A stretch of 64,000 nt of DNA from Oehlia diaphana (Eukaryota; Glomeromycota; Glomeromycetes; Glomerales; Glomeraceae), in the NCBI GenBank assembly GCA_003833135.1, contig QZLH01000099.1, positions 23,284-87,283 of the forward strand. The letters run 5' to 3'. Below the pieces are notes generated by a model that did no database searches, was not told the origin of the DNA, and was given only the letters and a program-made list of their open reading frames with translations. Positions 23,916 through 34,891 of the stretch are shown one piece after another. The translations under genes were made by a program, and so were the position numbers. Each line of letters begins with the position of its first letter. Within the stretch, counting starts at the first letter, position 1.

Positions 23916-25052
23916 GCTGCAATATGCGATGCTTTAAAAAATGTGACAACTATATTGCAGTGATGAAGTAATTTTTCGGCAAAAGGAATTTTAATAATAT
24001 TTTGAGAAATAAGATTAAAACAGTGCGCAATGCACCTTAAATTCATAATATTTGGATATTTCAAAGAAATTGCTCTTCTAGCTGCTGAAATATTGGCAGC
24101 ATTATCTGAAACAATTGCTTCAATTTTTTTTGGTTCAATTTTTTGGATCATTTTATCAATCTTATTTGTTAAAAATTCAGTTGTATTATGTTCTGAACTG
24201 AAATTTTGCAAAGAATATAAATATTCTTCGCGTGATGGTATTATTAACATAAAACCCCAAATAGATTGTTGTTTAGGATCAGTCCACCCATCAATTGCTA
24301 AAAAATAATTGCTTAAATAAATTTAATTTAATATATATACTAGTATATATATAATATTCGTTGTAAAATACTTACCTATAGTAAAATTTTCATTTCTTTC
24401 AATAATTCGATCAACTCTAACATTTACTTTAGCAACTTCAGTTTCCAAAAGAGTTTCCGTTAAATGTGTACGAGATGGTGGATCATAATTTGCATTTAAA
24501 CTTTTCAATAAGTTAATTATCAAGAGATTTTCTATGATCCAAAATAGAATACCGCAACAGATGAACGCTCATACAAGTCCACAATCAATTTCATTAATCC
24601 AATTACTATTTAATTTTTCCTTTTTCTGAAAGTGATCATTAATTTTAGCAGAACAAGCAGAAGCTTTATTTTTTCCATTTTTTGTTATTTTTTGTTTTTT
24701 AAATGCATTTTGATCATTACTTTCAGCTTCATTATCAGATAAATAATATTCTCTTTTGTTTTCATTTTTTTTTGCTACAACTCGGATAAAATATGATCGT
24801 ACATCAGCTGGTATATTTGTACCAGTACAATGATTTGCAATATGTGCTCTAAGACTAGCCGGTTTCCCTTTATTCCATTTTTTATTACAAAAACTGCATA
24901 TTGCTTCATAATGACCATTACCACGGCTTTTACCTCTCTTTATATATTGCCAAATATCTGTAAAAGGCCGTCCAGAATTTTTTTCCTTTGGATTATTTAT
25001 TTCATTATCACTAAAAATTACTATATCACCTTGTGGCTGAGAGGGTTCTGCC
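23916..25052 (-). pseudogene. N-terminal part of a BED-finger hAT transposase
   Basis: The ATG at 25052 begins MAEPSQPQGD. A BED zinc finger follows: W-x-Y, CSFCNKKW, then an H-x4-HC pattern. Acidic and basic linkers lead to an in-frame TGA at 24571-24569; the same frame continues to KSLNANYDPPSR. An intron (24375-24298, 78 nt, GTAAGT...TAG) joins ENFTI-(G/C..)A to IDGWTDPKQQ, which contains the first catalytic-type Asp. IVSDNAANI (second Asp) and RCIAHCFNL (CxxH) come next. It is cut at 23915 by the inserted element. Apart from the single TGA and the insertion, this half is intact. Confidence 0.8.
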
Positions 25053-25389
25053 ATTAGTTTAAACTTTAAAGTAGTGCTTAACAAATAAAACAAGTAAAGT
25101 GATGTAAAACAAATAAAAAAAGAAACGTGTAATACGTAATGGCGTAGTGCATACTTTTATATTTAAATATGTACAGTGTAGATCAGAAAATCAATGTATT
25201 ACAATAGTATTACAATACTACCTTTTTTTTATAACCGTAATATTACTACCTTTATAGCCGTAATATTACTACTTTAATACAACACTTTTTAGACTTAAGG
25301 TAGTAATAGGTTGCAACTTTTACTACCTCGACACAAAGTAGTAATAACTAATTACATACTACATCCTTAGTACTAAGTGTAAAAAAGAT

Positions 25390-26900
25390 TAAACCATCCA
25401 GTTTTATCTGCTTAATCATATCCTTTAATTTGTTATATTGAGCATATCAAAGTTGACAAGAATTACGTAAACCTTCTCCAAATCGTATGATTTTATTGGC
25501 CATATAGTTATTACCTTAGATAATTCTTTCCTAAATATCTGTAACAGTAATTTGCACATCAGTAAGATTTTACTTAACGTATACCTTTTCTTCTTGCAGT
25601 GTCCACTAACGCATTTGAGAATTCAATACTAATGAGCATGACACATAAATCTTCTGTTCTTATATTGAAGAAGGTGCTTGAAATACTCAGCAGGCTTTAT
25701 ATCTTTAATATGTTTTGTGTGAAGATCTGCACTTCCAGTTGGGTATAAGGTTAGGAATGTGTATGCTATATAACCTGACGTTTAGAATTTATTAACAGGA
25801 TTTCCATTTATTTGTAGCCACATTATAGGATGATTTTTATTTTGTATTCAATCAAGTGTGTTTCTAATAACAGTATCTTTCCAATTAGCTGAGGGTGGAA
25901 GTGGAATGAAAGTATGTATAATAATGTCATCCTCATTTTTGTTGTAATCAACATCTTCATTAATATCCTGAAGTTAGTCATCAATTGTGCCATCAATTGG
26001 CAGAAACTGGAGAATTTCATAATCAATGATTACATTAGCGTAATAATGAATATATTATTTTAACCAAATTAATGTTTGAGCGACTTTATTATGATGAACT
26101 TTGAAATTCCTAAATACTTCTGCATTGCTCACAGATTGATAACATATGATAAGAACATCTAATAAAGATGGATGTCTAGGAAACTTTAAAGTAAATTCTT
26201 GGACATTTTGAGAAAAGTTGATAACATTTTCTTGATATCCATGCTGTTTTTCACGAAGTCTATAAACTGACATCATAGGAAATATTTGTGCAACTAATAT
26301 TTCCTCAACTCCTGTGAGATCACAAAGTTCATCAGGTACTTCGCTTAGATTCATATTGTTTTCTTTCAAAAATTTTTTGGCTGTTTTTCTTGATGGCAAT
26401 ATCAATATTCCTCCTATAATTACAATTGATAGAAAACTTTCATTGCACATTATGCAAAGTGAATGTTTAAATTTATTAACTTTGTTATAAAATTTCTTTA
26501 GAAGATCTTGCTCAAATTCATTAAGTACATCAGCATCGGTAATATGTGTGTCTGCACCATCTTTTATGCCATTACCTTCTGCGCTGTCTGTATCACTATC
26601 TTGAGACTTTTGCTACAGATTTTGTTATTGCGAATTCAAGTCTTAGGTCATTGTATTTTGAATGATTTTCAGGTATTTTCTTCGTTCACAGTGGTAAATA
26701 AGGCATTTTTCACATTATTCGTCCATTTCTGTTGCTAATTTTACGTATTTTTATTCTTTGTCATATGATCCACATGCCTCTCTCTTTTCAATATTTGTAT
26801 TTTCCCTTGCTATTTTTTGCTGCGTAATTTTACATTACTTTGTAAGGCGTGTTTCATGTTGACTAGATGTTTTATTCTCTTTAACTTTACGCTTTTGAAG
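25390..26900 (-). pseudogene. Helitron replicase/helicase relic
   Basis: Reverse-strand segments follow the order typical of fungal Helitron proteins. An N-terminal Gln/Glu/Arg-rich repeat region (about 26900-26760) comes first. Then come ELCDLTGVEEILVAQIFPMM and SVYRLREKQHGYQENVINF (about 26400-26200), then RHPSLLDVLI. An acidic DDIIIHTFIPLPP segment (about 25935-25890) and NHPIMWLQINGNPVNKF follow, then LYPTGSADLHTKHIKDIKPA and EYFKHLLQYK (about 25750-25650). Frame changes and stops occur throughout and the helicase motifs are absent. It is recognised from the DUF6570/Helitron-like N-terminal region. No intact CTRR-type 3' end was identified. Confidence 0.7.
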
Positions 26901-27904
26901 TATATCACGGCTTATGAATTTATTATCTATTATGCATGCTATAGAGAAACTCCATAGTAGTTTGTATTTTACTTTTGTTAATTGAACATTGCATATGATG
27001 ATCATCATGCCAGATTGCCGTATTTAGAATAAATATTGGTGATATTTATGCTTACGATTTATTTTTACTAATTTTCAATTGTTATTAATAATTAACATGT
27101 GACAATAGTATGATTTACAAATGATAAAATAATATTCAAATTTTATTAATACATACATTCAATTATTACATTTTATATTTATGAATTATTACTCGCAATG
27201 CTGCAAAAGTAATTAAATAACAAAATTTTTTCACTCTGAACCTCCAACAGTTTCTATTTTCTAGTACTAAATGATCATCTAACAATCATTAATAATCACT
27301 AAAATAATCAAATGAACAATATAAACAATATATGGTCGTGATTTTCCATTTTACATTCAAAAATATTACTAATTAATAATTTTATATATAAATAGATTTT
27401 TAATATTTATTATAAAATAAATAATTATACAGAAACTATTAAACAAATATAAAATATATAATGAGAATCATAAACTTCGTAGTTATACTATTAAAGCAAT
27501 GTATTACTAAACCTATGCTAAATATGACTTTAGCAAGATATTCTTATGTGAAATAAAAGAAATTTTATGCATTTTGCCAGCTGGTAGGATAGCTTATGAT
27601 CTCTAATCTCAAGCCAATTTACATAAGAAATAATAACTAATGCTAACTAAATATCAAAATAATTTAATATTATATTTGCTGCAGTTAAGTTGAACATGAT
27701 TCAAGCATCAAAAACATAATTGCAGAACATTTTGGTGAATTTGACTGTTTATTATTTTGAAGTGTATAAAAGAAATTGCAAAGAAAATTAAAAAAAAAAT
27801 AGTTTATTCATTGATTAAAAATAGTTTAACGTATTAGAAAATATACTCTATTTATAAGTTATGTATATCATGTGATATAATAAGATACTAACTGATAGGT
27901 AACC
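26901..27904. other. AT-rich region without recognisable gene
   Basis: No ORF, RNA or repeat with support. It lies between the Helitron relic and the truncated hAT end. Confidence 0.4.
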
Positions 27905-28159
27905 TAGTGGTCCGAATCGGTGATCTGTTGATCCGTACGGATCATATCTGTTTGACAAATTTCTTAACCGGTTAAAAAATCCGTTTTTAACCTTAGATAA
28001 CTGGATATAACCTGCGGTTAAAAACGGATAAATAAATAATTATAATTTAATTTTTTTCGATAACAAATAATTTTTTTATTTTTATTTTATTGCAATAATT
28101 GTATACATAAATTTTTATGTATTCAAATACATGCTAAATATATTTTAATCATCAGCATG
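27905..28159. repeat. Solo left end of the 30414-33879 hAT family
   Basis: This 255-bp block begins with the same TAGTGGTCCGAAT terminus as the complete element and is collinear with 30414-30668, with only a handful of substitutions and no length change. It stops at an ambiguous base (28160), after which the sequence is unrelated to the complete element. No matching right terminus was seen downstream, so this is a truncated or chimeric copy. Confidence 0.85.
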
Positions 28160-28447
28160 NGGGTAAGTGTTGTTGAGAGTATCCGCAATTTCAAAGCTTG
28201 TTGCACCAGCACGGGAACGAGCAAGCAGACCAAGGTGACGCCATTTTTTTGGACTTAAAATTTTTGGCCTTCCTGGCCAACAACGCTGTTTTAAATCCTT
28301 GGTTTTTTTTAACTGAGATGTCCACCGATATAATGTCCTTAGTGGGAGCTTTGTAATTTTGTGAAGTTCATTTACATTTCGTGTTCCATTTTGCTATAAC
28401 GTCTTAACAAGTTTACGGCGCTTTTTAAGGGGAAGTTTTTGCATCAT
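28145..28447 (-). pseudogene. Tc1-like helix-turn-helix ORF with one stop, joined to a hAT end
   Basis: The frame runs from ATGATG at 28447 to a TAA at 28147-28145 (100 codons) with one TAG at about codon 18. The product is basic: LPLKKRRKLVKTL, then NVNELHKITKLPLRTLYRW and WPGRPKILSPKKW. This resembles the N-terminal HTH domains of Tc1/mariner-type transposases. The last codons (YPHADD, stop) lie inside the 255-bp hAT end. The catalytic DDE part is absent. Confidence 0.6.
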
Positions 28448-29315
28448 TGTGACGTCATACTGGACCTGGGGAACTCTGGTGCCCAGTTTATTTATATAAG
28501 CTGATCAGTGTAACATGGTAAACAAATAAACAAAAAATTGGTTCGTGTTATCCAATTAGATTTGACGTAGATCATCAATTTTGCCACATGATCTCTACTG
28601 CCAGTTTTTTCTGCCACTACTGTAAAATATTACAAAAATAATTGTTCACAAAGTGAAGCGATACTCTCCAGGTATTTTCATTCCCAAAAATTTTCATGTA
28701 GTGGAAAGAGCTCTGCTAAATAGAGATACTTGTTATATTTACCATACTAGTACCAATTGAGAAGTAATGCCGATAGCAATCTGGGATAAACATTCTCAGG
28801 ATAAAGAAATAAAGTAATTACAGTATTTTTTTGTTGATCGATATGAGAGATTACACAAATTATGGATTAGCATTTATTACACATGCAATAATTTTGAAAA
28901 AGATAAAAACAAAATTAGGGAATTACAGATTAATTCCAATATGTGGAGACGTTAAAATATTGTGGACGATATTATACTATACATAGTAGATATTATTGTA
29001 TTTTATTATCACACCTAAATCATTAAATGTTACGAATAGCTACATTATCATAGTATAAAAAACAGTTACTATTTTTTCCTATTATGTATAGTTTGTGTGT
29101 GTTATACCATGTAGTGTTTTTAATAAAAAAGGTATAATTTCTGTGATATAGTATTGAAAAATCATCAAAACACTTACTGGGTATACTCTTTTTGGTTAGA
29201 TTTTACTAGATGAATTTGGAAAAAAAATGGTTGTAAAATTATTTTAATCTATAATTTATTTAATAATCCTACTCCTACTCCTACTCCTAATCCTAATCCT
29301 ACTCCTACTCCTAAT
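28448..29315. other. Intergenic region
   Basis: No gene found. Just upstream of the HTH ORF is GACGTCA-containing sequence; the rest is AT-rich. A short (CTCCTA/ATCCTA)n run sits at 29267-29313 beside the next element. Confidence 0.4.
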
Positions 29316-30052
29316 TGTGTTCTGAACAGATTGGATCAGATCAGATTTGAGATGAATCCAATCTGATCTGAATTCGTAACAAAAATAAATGGATTCAATC
29401 CGATCTGAATTCAGATCAAAAAAAATTGGATCTGATCTGATCCAAATCTGAAACAAACTTGATTTGATTCAGTCTGAATTCAATTCAGATTTATCTGATC
29501 TGACCCGAATCTGAAATTTAAAAAAATGCTTCGCAACATTTTTTTAACAATTTTAAATAAAAAATATTGCAAAACGTTTTTTATTTTTAATTTAAAAGAA
29601 AATAAACTATTTTGCAACAGTTTTTTAACTATTTTAATAAAAAATGTTGCAAAATGTTTTTTACTTGTAATATAAAGTAAAAAAAACTGTTTCGCAACAG
29701 TTTTTTAACTATTTTAATAAAAAATGTTGTGAAATATTTTTTATTTTTAATTTATCAAAAAAAACATTTCGCAACATTTTTTTAACAATTATAATAAAAA
29801 ATGTGAAATATTTTTTATTTTAATTAAAAACTATTTCACAATAGTTTTGGATCAGATCTGATTCAGATCCGTTCAAATCAATCTAATCTAATTTGTTTTA
29901 ATGAATTGTTGATCCAATCTGATTTGATCTGAAATGGATCAAATTTTTTTGATTTGAATCAGATCACGGATCATAAAATATATGATCTGATCTGATCTGT
30001 CACAGATCAGATCTGCAGATACGAATTAGATCAGATTTTTTTTGGAACACTA
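29316..30052. mobile_element. 737-bp non-autonomous element with GATC-rich arms
   Basis: The right terminus GGAACACTA and the degenerate left terminus TTGTGTTCT are inverted. Flanks CTCCTAAT (29308-29315) and CTCCTTAT (30053-30060) match at 7 of 8, as expected for an aged hAT-type 8-bp duplication. Each arm (29320-29520 and 29845-30040) holds many copies of GATCTGAT / GATCAGAT in both orientations. The core (29520-29845) has about four tandem units of roughly 85-90 bp containing 'gcaaca.ttttttaac.attttaa.taaaaaatgttg'. The same TAGTGTTCC terminus is seen on the MITE at 38962. No coding capacity. Confidence 0.65.
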
Positions 30053-30413
30053 CTCCTTATCAATTATAAAGTAATGGCTTACCCACCTCTTCTTGTGAAT
30101 TCACGGCTTATTTATAATTTTTTTAAAAATTTTTTAATTTTTAATTAATAAATAGTAAATTTAATTAAAACTAAAAAAGTAAGAAATTAAAATAAAATCT
30201 GTTTTTTAATGAAAAAATAAATTTTTTATGTAATGTTTGATTACACAAATTACTTGGATGTTTATATTAAGAAAAAATGGAATACTATGATCAAATCATG
30301 ACATAATGAACTCTTTCACATGAGATATTTACATAATATTTCTGAACATCTTACGCATAAACTCACGTTTAACTCTATTTTGCACTTCTTTAATAATAAT
30401 GTTAACTATATAA
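30053..30413. other. Short AT-rich spacer between two elements
   Basis: No gene seen. The last 8 bases (30406-30413, CTATATAA) are the target duplication of the next transposon. Confidence 0.5.
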
Positions 30414-30776
30414 TAGTGGTCCGAATCAGTGATCCGTTGATCCGTACGGATCATATCCGTTTGACAAATTTCTTAACCGGTTAAAAAATCCGTTTTTAAC
30501 CTTAGATAACCGGATATAACCTGCGGTTAAAAACGGATAAATAAATAATTATAATTTAATTTTTTTCGATGACAAATAATTTTTTTATTTTTATTTTATT
30601 GCAATAATTGTGTACATAAATTTTTATGTATTCAAATACATGCTAAATATATTTTAATCATCAGCATGAGCGTAACTCTTCCATTTTTCTATATTAAATA
30701 AATTTTAAATTAAAAAAAAGTTAAAAAAAAAAACAATAATTTAACTTATACATACATTACTTTTAGATATCTGAAC

Positions 30777-33640
30777 TTATTTTTCAGCAAATATAGATCC
30801 AACCAAATCCCAATTTCGTTTTAAAAAAAGGAGGTGTTCAAATGTTGAAGGTGAAAGACTGGTACGTCGAACTGTCATAAGATTTCCAGCGTCACTAAAT
30901 AGTCTTTCACTTGGTGTGGAAGTTGCAGGAATTGCCAAGTATTTACGTGCCATCTTTGATAAAATGGGAAATCGATTTTCATTCTTAGACCACCAATTAA
31001 AAGGACACTCAGAAAAACCAATTTCCTCAATCCTTAGATATTCGGTAATTTCATCACCACGTTCATATCTTCTACTGAACATACTTGCCAATAATGAATT
31101 TGTTGGATATTCTTCATGACAATCCTTTTCCTGTTCGCTATACTCTAATTTCATCTCATTATAAATTGATCTTAATTTCAAATGAATATCACTGTGAAGT
31201 TCTGGGGAAATAAAGGATAAGGATTTGCAACGAGGATCTAATAATGTTGCAATTAATCCATAGTCTGCTGGGATATTCCAATAGTGAGTAATGGATTCAT
31301 ATAAAGCACTTTTGACTTTTAAAATTAAATTTTTACAATCTTGTGGTGTACTAATCTTGATCTTACGTTGTTTTGATTGATTATTAGCAATATCCCCATC
31401 TTCTGTATCTTCGTATTCAACGTCATCATCAAATGCTGTATTTGGTTCAGTAAAATCTACAACCTCCACTTCATTAGAATTAGAATCACTTGGTTTTACA
31501 CCTTTTGTTATTACATTAATTGCAGGGTACATAAAACTTACAGTTGCATATTGGCTACCACCTAATAATTCAGTTGCATTAGCAAAAGGTTCAAGAATTG
31601 GAATCAACTCACTAATTGCATTCCACTCATTTTCGGTAAGATTGATATCTTTGAGCCGTTTTCCATCTTTTTTTGCTTGTTTATCTGAATCAATACAAAG
31701 TGTTGTTATCATAATATTAATAAAGTCCTTTATTATAATTAACCGCTTCCAAGCAAGATATGACGAATTCCAACGAGTTTTCACATCAGCAATAACTCGA
31801 AGGTATCGATCATTTTCTTGAAGATTCTATTTAAATATAGATTTATTAATTAGTTATCACAATTAAAAAAATTATCATTAAAATTAATTGATATATTATT
31901 TATTATTAATTAATGAATAAAATGGTTTATTGTTAAAAAAAATAAAATAAATGATTTTTGTTATGATTTTTGTTAAATTAATGATTTTCGTTAAATAAAT
32001 AATTTTTGATAAATAAGAATTTCGTTAAATGATTTTTGTTAAAAAAAATGATTTTCATTAATAATTTTTGTTAAAAATATAATATTTTCGTTATAATTAT
32101 AATATTTTTCGTTATAATTATAATATTTTTCGTTATAATTATAATATTTTCGTTATAATTAGAATAATTTTCATTAAAATTAGAATAATTTTCATTAAAA
32201 ATATAATAATTTTCGTTAAATTAGAATAATCTTCATTAAAATATAATAATTTTCGTTAAAATTAGAATAATCTTCGTTAAAAATATAATAATTTTCGTTA
32301 AAATTAGAATAATCTTCGTTAAAAATATAATAATTTTTGTTAAAAAATAATAATTTTCGTACAACTTTCATTAATTAAAATAAATAAATTTATTGAAACT
32401 CATTATTATTTGTTAAAGATCAGGAATTTATATCATTTACCTCGCTAATAACTTGATTCATATTTTTTTGAATTTCTAGAAGTTTTTCTGTTTGCTTTGG
32501 AGATGTAAAAAATAACATAAGCCGCTTTGCTCTTGCAATTAATACTTCTGCTGGTAAGAGGCCTTTTCCGATTACCAATTGAAGTGTGTGTGCCGTGCAA
32601 GGTATTCTAATCAACCCAGGAATTAATCGTGCAGATTTTACCATATTGCTACCATTATCCGTTGTAATTGTAAATACTTTATCAGTTAATTTCCATTCAC
32701 TTAAAATGCTCATAATTTCTTCAGCAATAGCTTCACCAGTATGAGGATATGGTACATATTTGATTGCAAGAATTGCTTCATTTAACTTAAACTGTTTATC
32801 AATATATGCACATGTAATTCCAATATACCCCATTCTGCTTCGGGCTGTCCACAAGTCAGTAGTTAAAGAGCAACTAATAATATCTGAACCCATTTTATCA
32901 ACTAAAATGTCTTTGACATTATTATATCCATTTGTAAGTAACTCAAGTATTCTTTTTTCACTTGGTAGTTGATATAAAGGATCAAGTTCATAAATAAACT
33001 CAAGGAATCCCTCATCTTCACGAATACTAAGCGGTTGATGATCCTTTACTAATATGCCAATAAATTTTTGATCAAGTCGTGCTTTTCTTTGTGGATTATC
33101 AGAGATAATCTTGCGAAACATAGTGTCAATTTGTGGTTGTTGTGTTACTTGTTGCTCTTTCATTTTTCGGTCATGCATTTCTTTAGTAATACCATGCACG
33201 GTATTTAAATGGACAATATAGTTACTGGTTGAATAATCCTTTGAATTCATTATTTTTCCACACGGCTGTAAACCATTTTTACCATAAATTTCAACCTGAC
33301 ACTTTACTGTTCGAACATATGGTGATTTTGCAACAAGTTTTTCATAATAATTCCAAATCCAACTACGCTCTTCTGAACCTCCTTTTTTCCCTCGTTTTTG
33401 TAATGGCTCAGTACTACTTTCACCTTCTGTTTTAACAAATAATTCCAGATATTTAGTATGTTTAAAATAATATAGTATTTTATTAGTTAAAGTAGTACCT
33501 TCTTTTTCAACGCGTTGCTTCCTTTTTTGTATATGCTTTTCACTCAATTTTTGATTGGTTATTAGTGGTGTTTGTTGTAATAACTCTTCTTGTTCACTTT
33601 CATCTATTTGGATATAGTTTGAAAATTGTGGCAAAGACAT
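30777..33640 (-). CDS. hAT transposase, BED-finger type, two exons, intact
   Basis: Exon 1 is 33640-32441 (400 codons from MSLPQFSNY) and exon 2 is 31826-30777; the intron is 32440-31827 (614 nt, GTAAAT...ATAG, phase 0). The product is 749 aa. It has a BED-type finger (W/YYE near residue 100, Cys114, Cys127, His144, His149). LTTDLW (Asp262) and TTDNGSNM (Asp328) carry the two catalytic-type Asp residues, with CTAH at 348. KTRWNS follows just after the splice junction. The C-terminal hATC domain contains WWSKNENRFPILSKMARKYL and PATSTPSERLFSDAG, the latter region holding the expected acidic residue. It is predicted to excise and insert the flanking element in the nucleus. The unusually long intron is full of short repeats. 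The ATG was chosen as the first in frame; an upstream GTG also exists. Confidence 0.88.
32060..32360. repeat. Degenerate minisatellite inside the transposase intron
   Basis: About a dozen units of 'aataattttcgttaaaattag' and 'aatcttcgttaaaaatat', roughly 20 bp each, in tandem. It accounts for most of the intron length and, by expansion, may explain why this intron is several times longer than others in the window. Confidence 0.75.
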
Positions 33641-33887
33641 TTTTGTCACGTAAAACACGAGAGAAAATGAAAAATCAGAACAAAAACACTAAAAAGGGAG
33701 TGGGAAAAAGCTTTTATTACATCATTTAACATATCTGATCAGTTGATCATAATATCCGCCGGATATTCAGTGAATATCCGCTGATCTGGTGAAACCTATC
33801 CGTTTAACAAATTTCCAATCCGGCTAAACGGATATATCTGGCGGATCAACGGATTGCGGTTTACCGGTTCGGACCACTACTATATAA

Positions 33888-34883
33888 ATAATCTGTAATT
33901 CTTCATAATTATTTACACGAAAATAACTTGTACAGTATATTAATTACTTCTGCTTATTTAATTTTAGAGAAAAAAGTGAATAGTACAAAAAGAATATTAT
34001 TATTAAATTTGAGAAAAAATAAAATTCACATACACAGAATAAGAAATTTAGAAGTTTTTTACCTTGAAAAAAAAGAAAAAATTTACTTGTATTTACGTAT
34101 ATCTTTAATAAATAAAAAATTCTAAATCCAAAAAAATAATAATGCTTATAAAACTTGTAACTTTTTGTTATGTTTACAACTCTACTGAGCAATTGACTCA
34201 AGAATATACTGTCAAGGGAATCACAGTTATTACAAGAAATGATGGTGATGATCCAGCCAAGGTTATCTATTAAAAATTAAGATATATATAACTTTTAGAT
34301 TCAGATCAAAACATTGAAACAAAAATTAAAATTTTAAAAATAATCAAGTAATCTTCTTAAAGAAGAAATTCATAAGCTATGAAGAATTGTACACTGTATT
34401 TAATCTTCATTTTCTATTTTTATTTTTTATTTTATATAAAAAAAAGCTATTTTTTTGTATCTGGTACTATCTATTATTATATTTTATTTATATTTTTTAT
34501 ATGTAAAATTAAGAAATTCTTTTTTTTTCTCTACACAAAATATTAAGGTAACTATTGCCTCAATTAAGTTAATGCAAAGCCTGGATTTTAACATTATACC
34601 TTCCATCAATATAAATGTAATGGTATCATAGGAGTAACTTCCAACATAAAAATATAAACCTATCTGAACAGAATATCTGAGTTGTGTTCTTTGTTAGAAA
34701 ATTAATAATAGATGTTAATGTTTATAAATATATCTATTATTTTAATGTCAATGGGAATAATAGTTGACACATTTAGTTTTATTGCAAATTACTTCATGTT
34801 CACTATTACAAGATTCAAAGATTGATCCTATCGAAAGTCACATTTGCATTAGACAGTAATATTTTCTGATCAAGCATATGTCA
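33888..34883. other. Intergenic with one small coding-like ORF
   Basis: Mostly AT-rich. A 43-codon ORF at 34142-34273 (plus) has non-random codons (LTQEYTVKGITVITRNDGDD near its end) and may be a relic exon. No family is recognised, and neighbouring ORFs in this interval look random. Confidence 0.3.
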
Positions 34884-34891
34884 CCCTTAGC

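Larger units (their letters stand above)
21274..25371 (-). mobile_element. hAT transposon interrupted by a second hAT
   Basis: Terminal repeats are ACTAAGGATG at 21274-21283 and CATCCTTAGT at 25362-25371. The transposase reads on the minus strand: N-terminal part 25052-23916, C-terminal relic 22140-21540. A second element with its own end at 23915 and an opposite-strand hATC ORF separates the two parts. A perfect hairpin (TGACATAAC-attaa-GTTATGTCA) lies close to the left end at about 21297-21319. No convincing 8-bp target duplication was found outside the ends. Confidence 0.65.
30414..33879 (-). mobile_element. Structurally complete hAT transposon (3466 bp)
   Basis: Terminal inverted repeats TAGTGGTCCGAA (30414-) and TTCGGACCACTA (-33879) are perfect over 12 bp. 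They continue as related subterminal repeats of 'gatccgttgatccg', 'atatccgttt' and 'caaattt'. A perfect 8-bp target duplication CTATATAA flanks it (30406-30413 and 33880-33887). The only gene is the minus-strand transposase, which is uninterrupted apart from an intron. The intact ends, duplication and ORF together suggest a recent and possibly active insertion. Confidence 0.93.

Noticed and set aside
32040..32370. Possible CRISPR-like array
   Set aside because: Units are adjacent degenerate repeats without unique spacers, inside an intron of a eukaryotic transposon.
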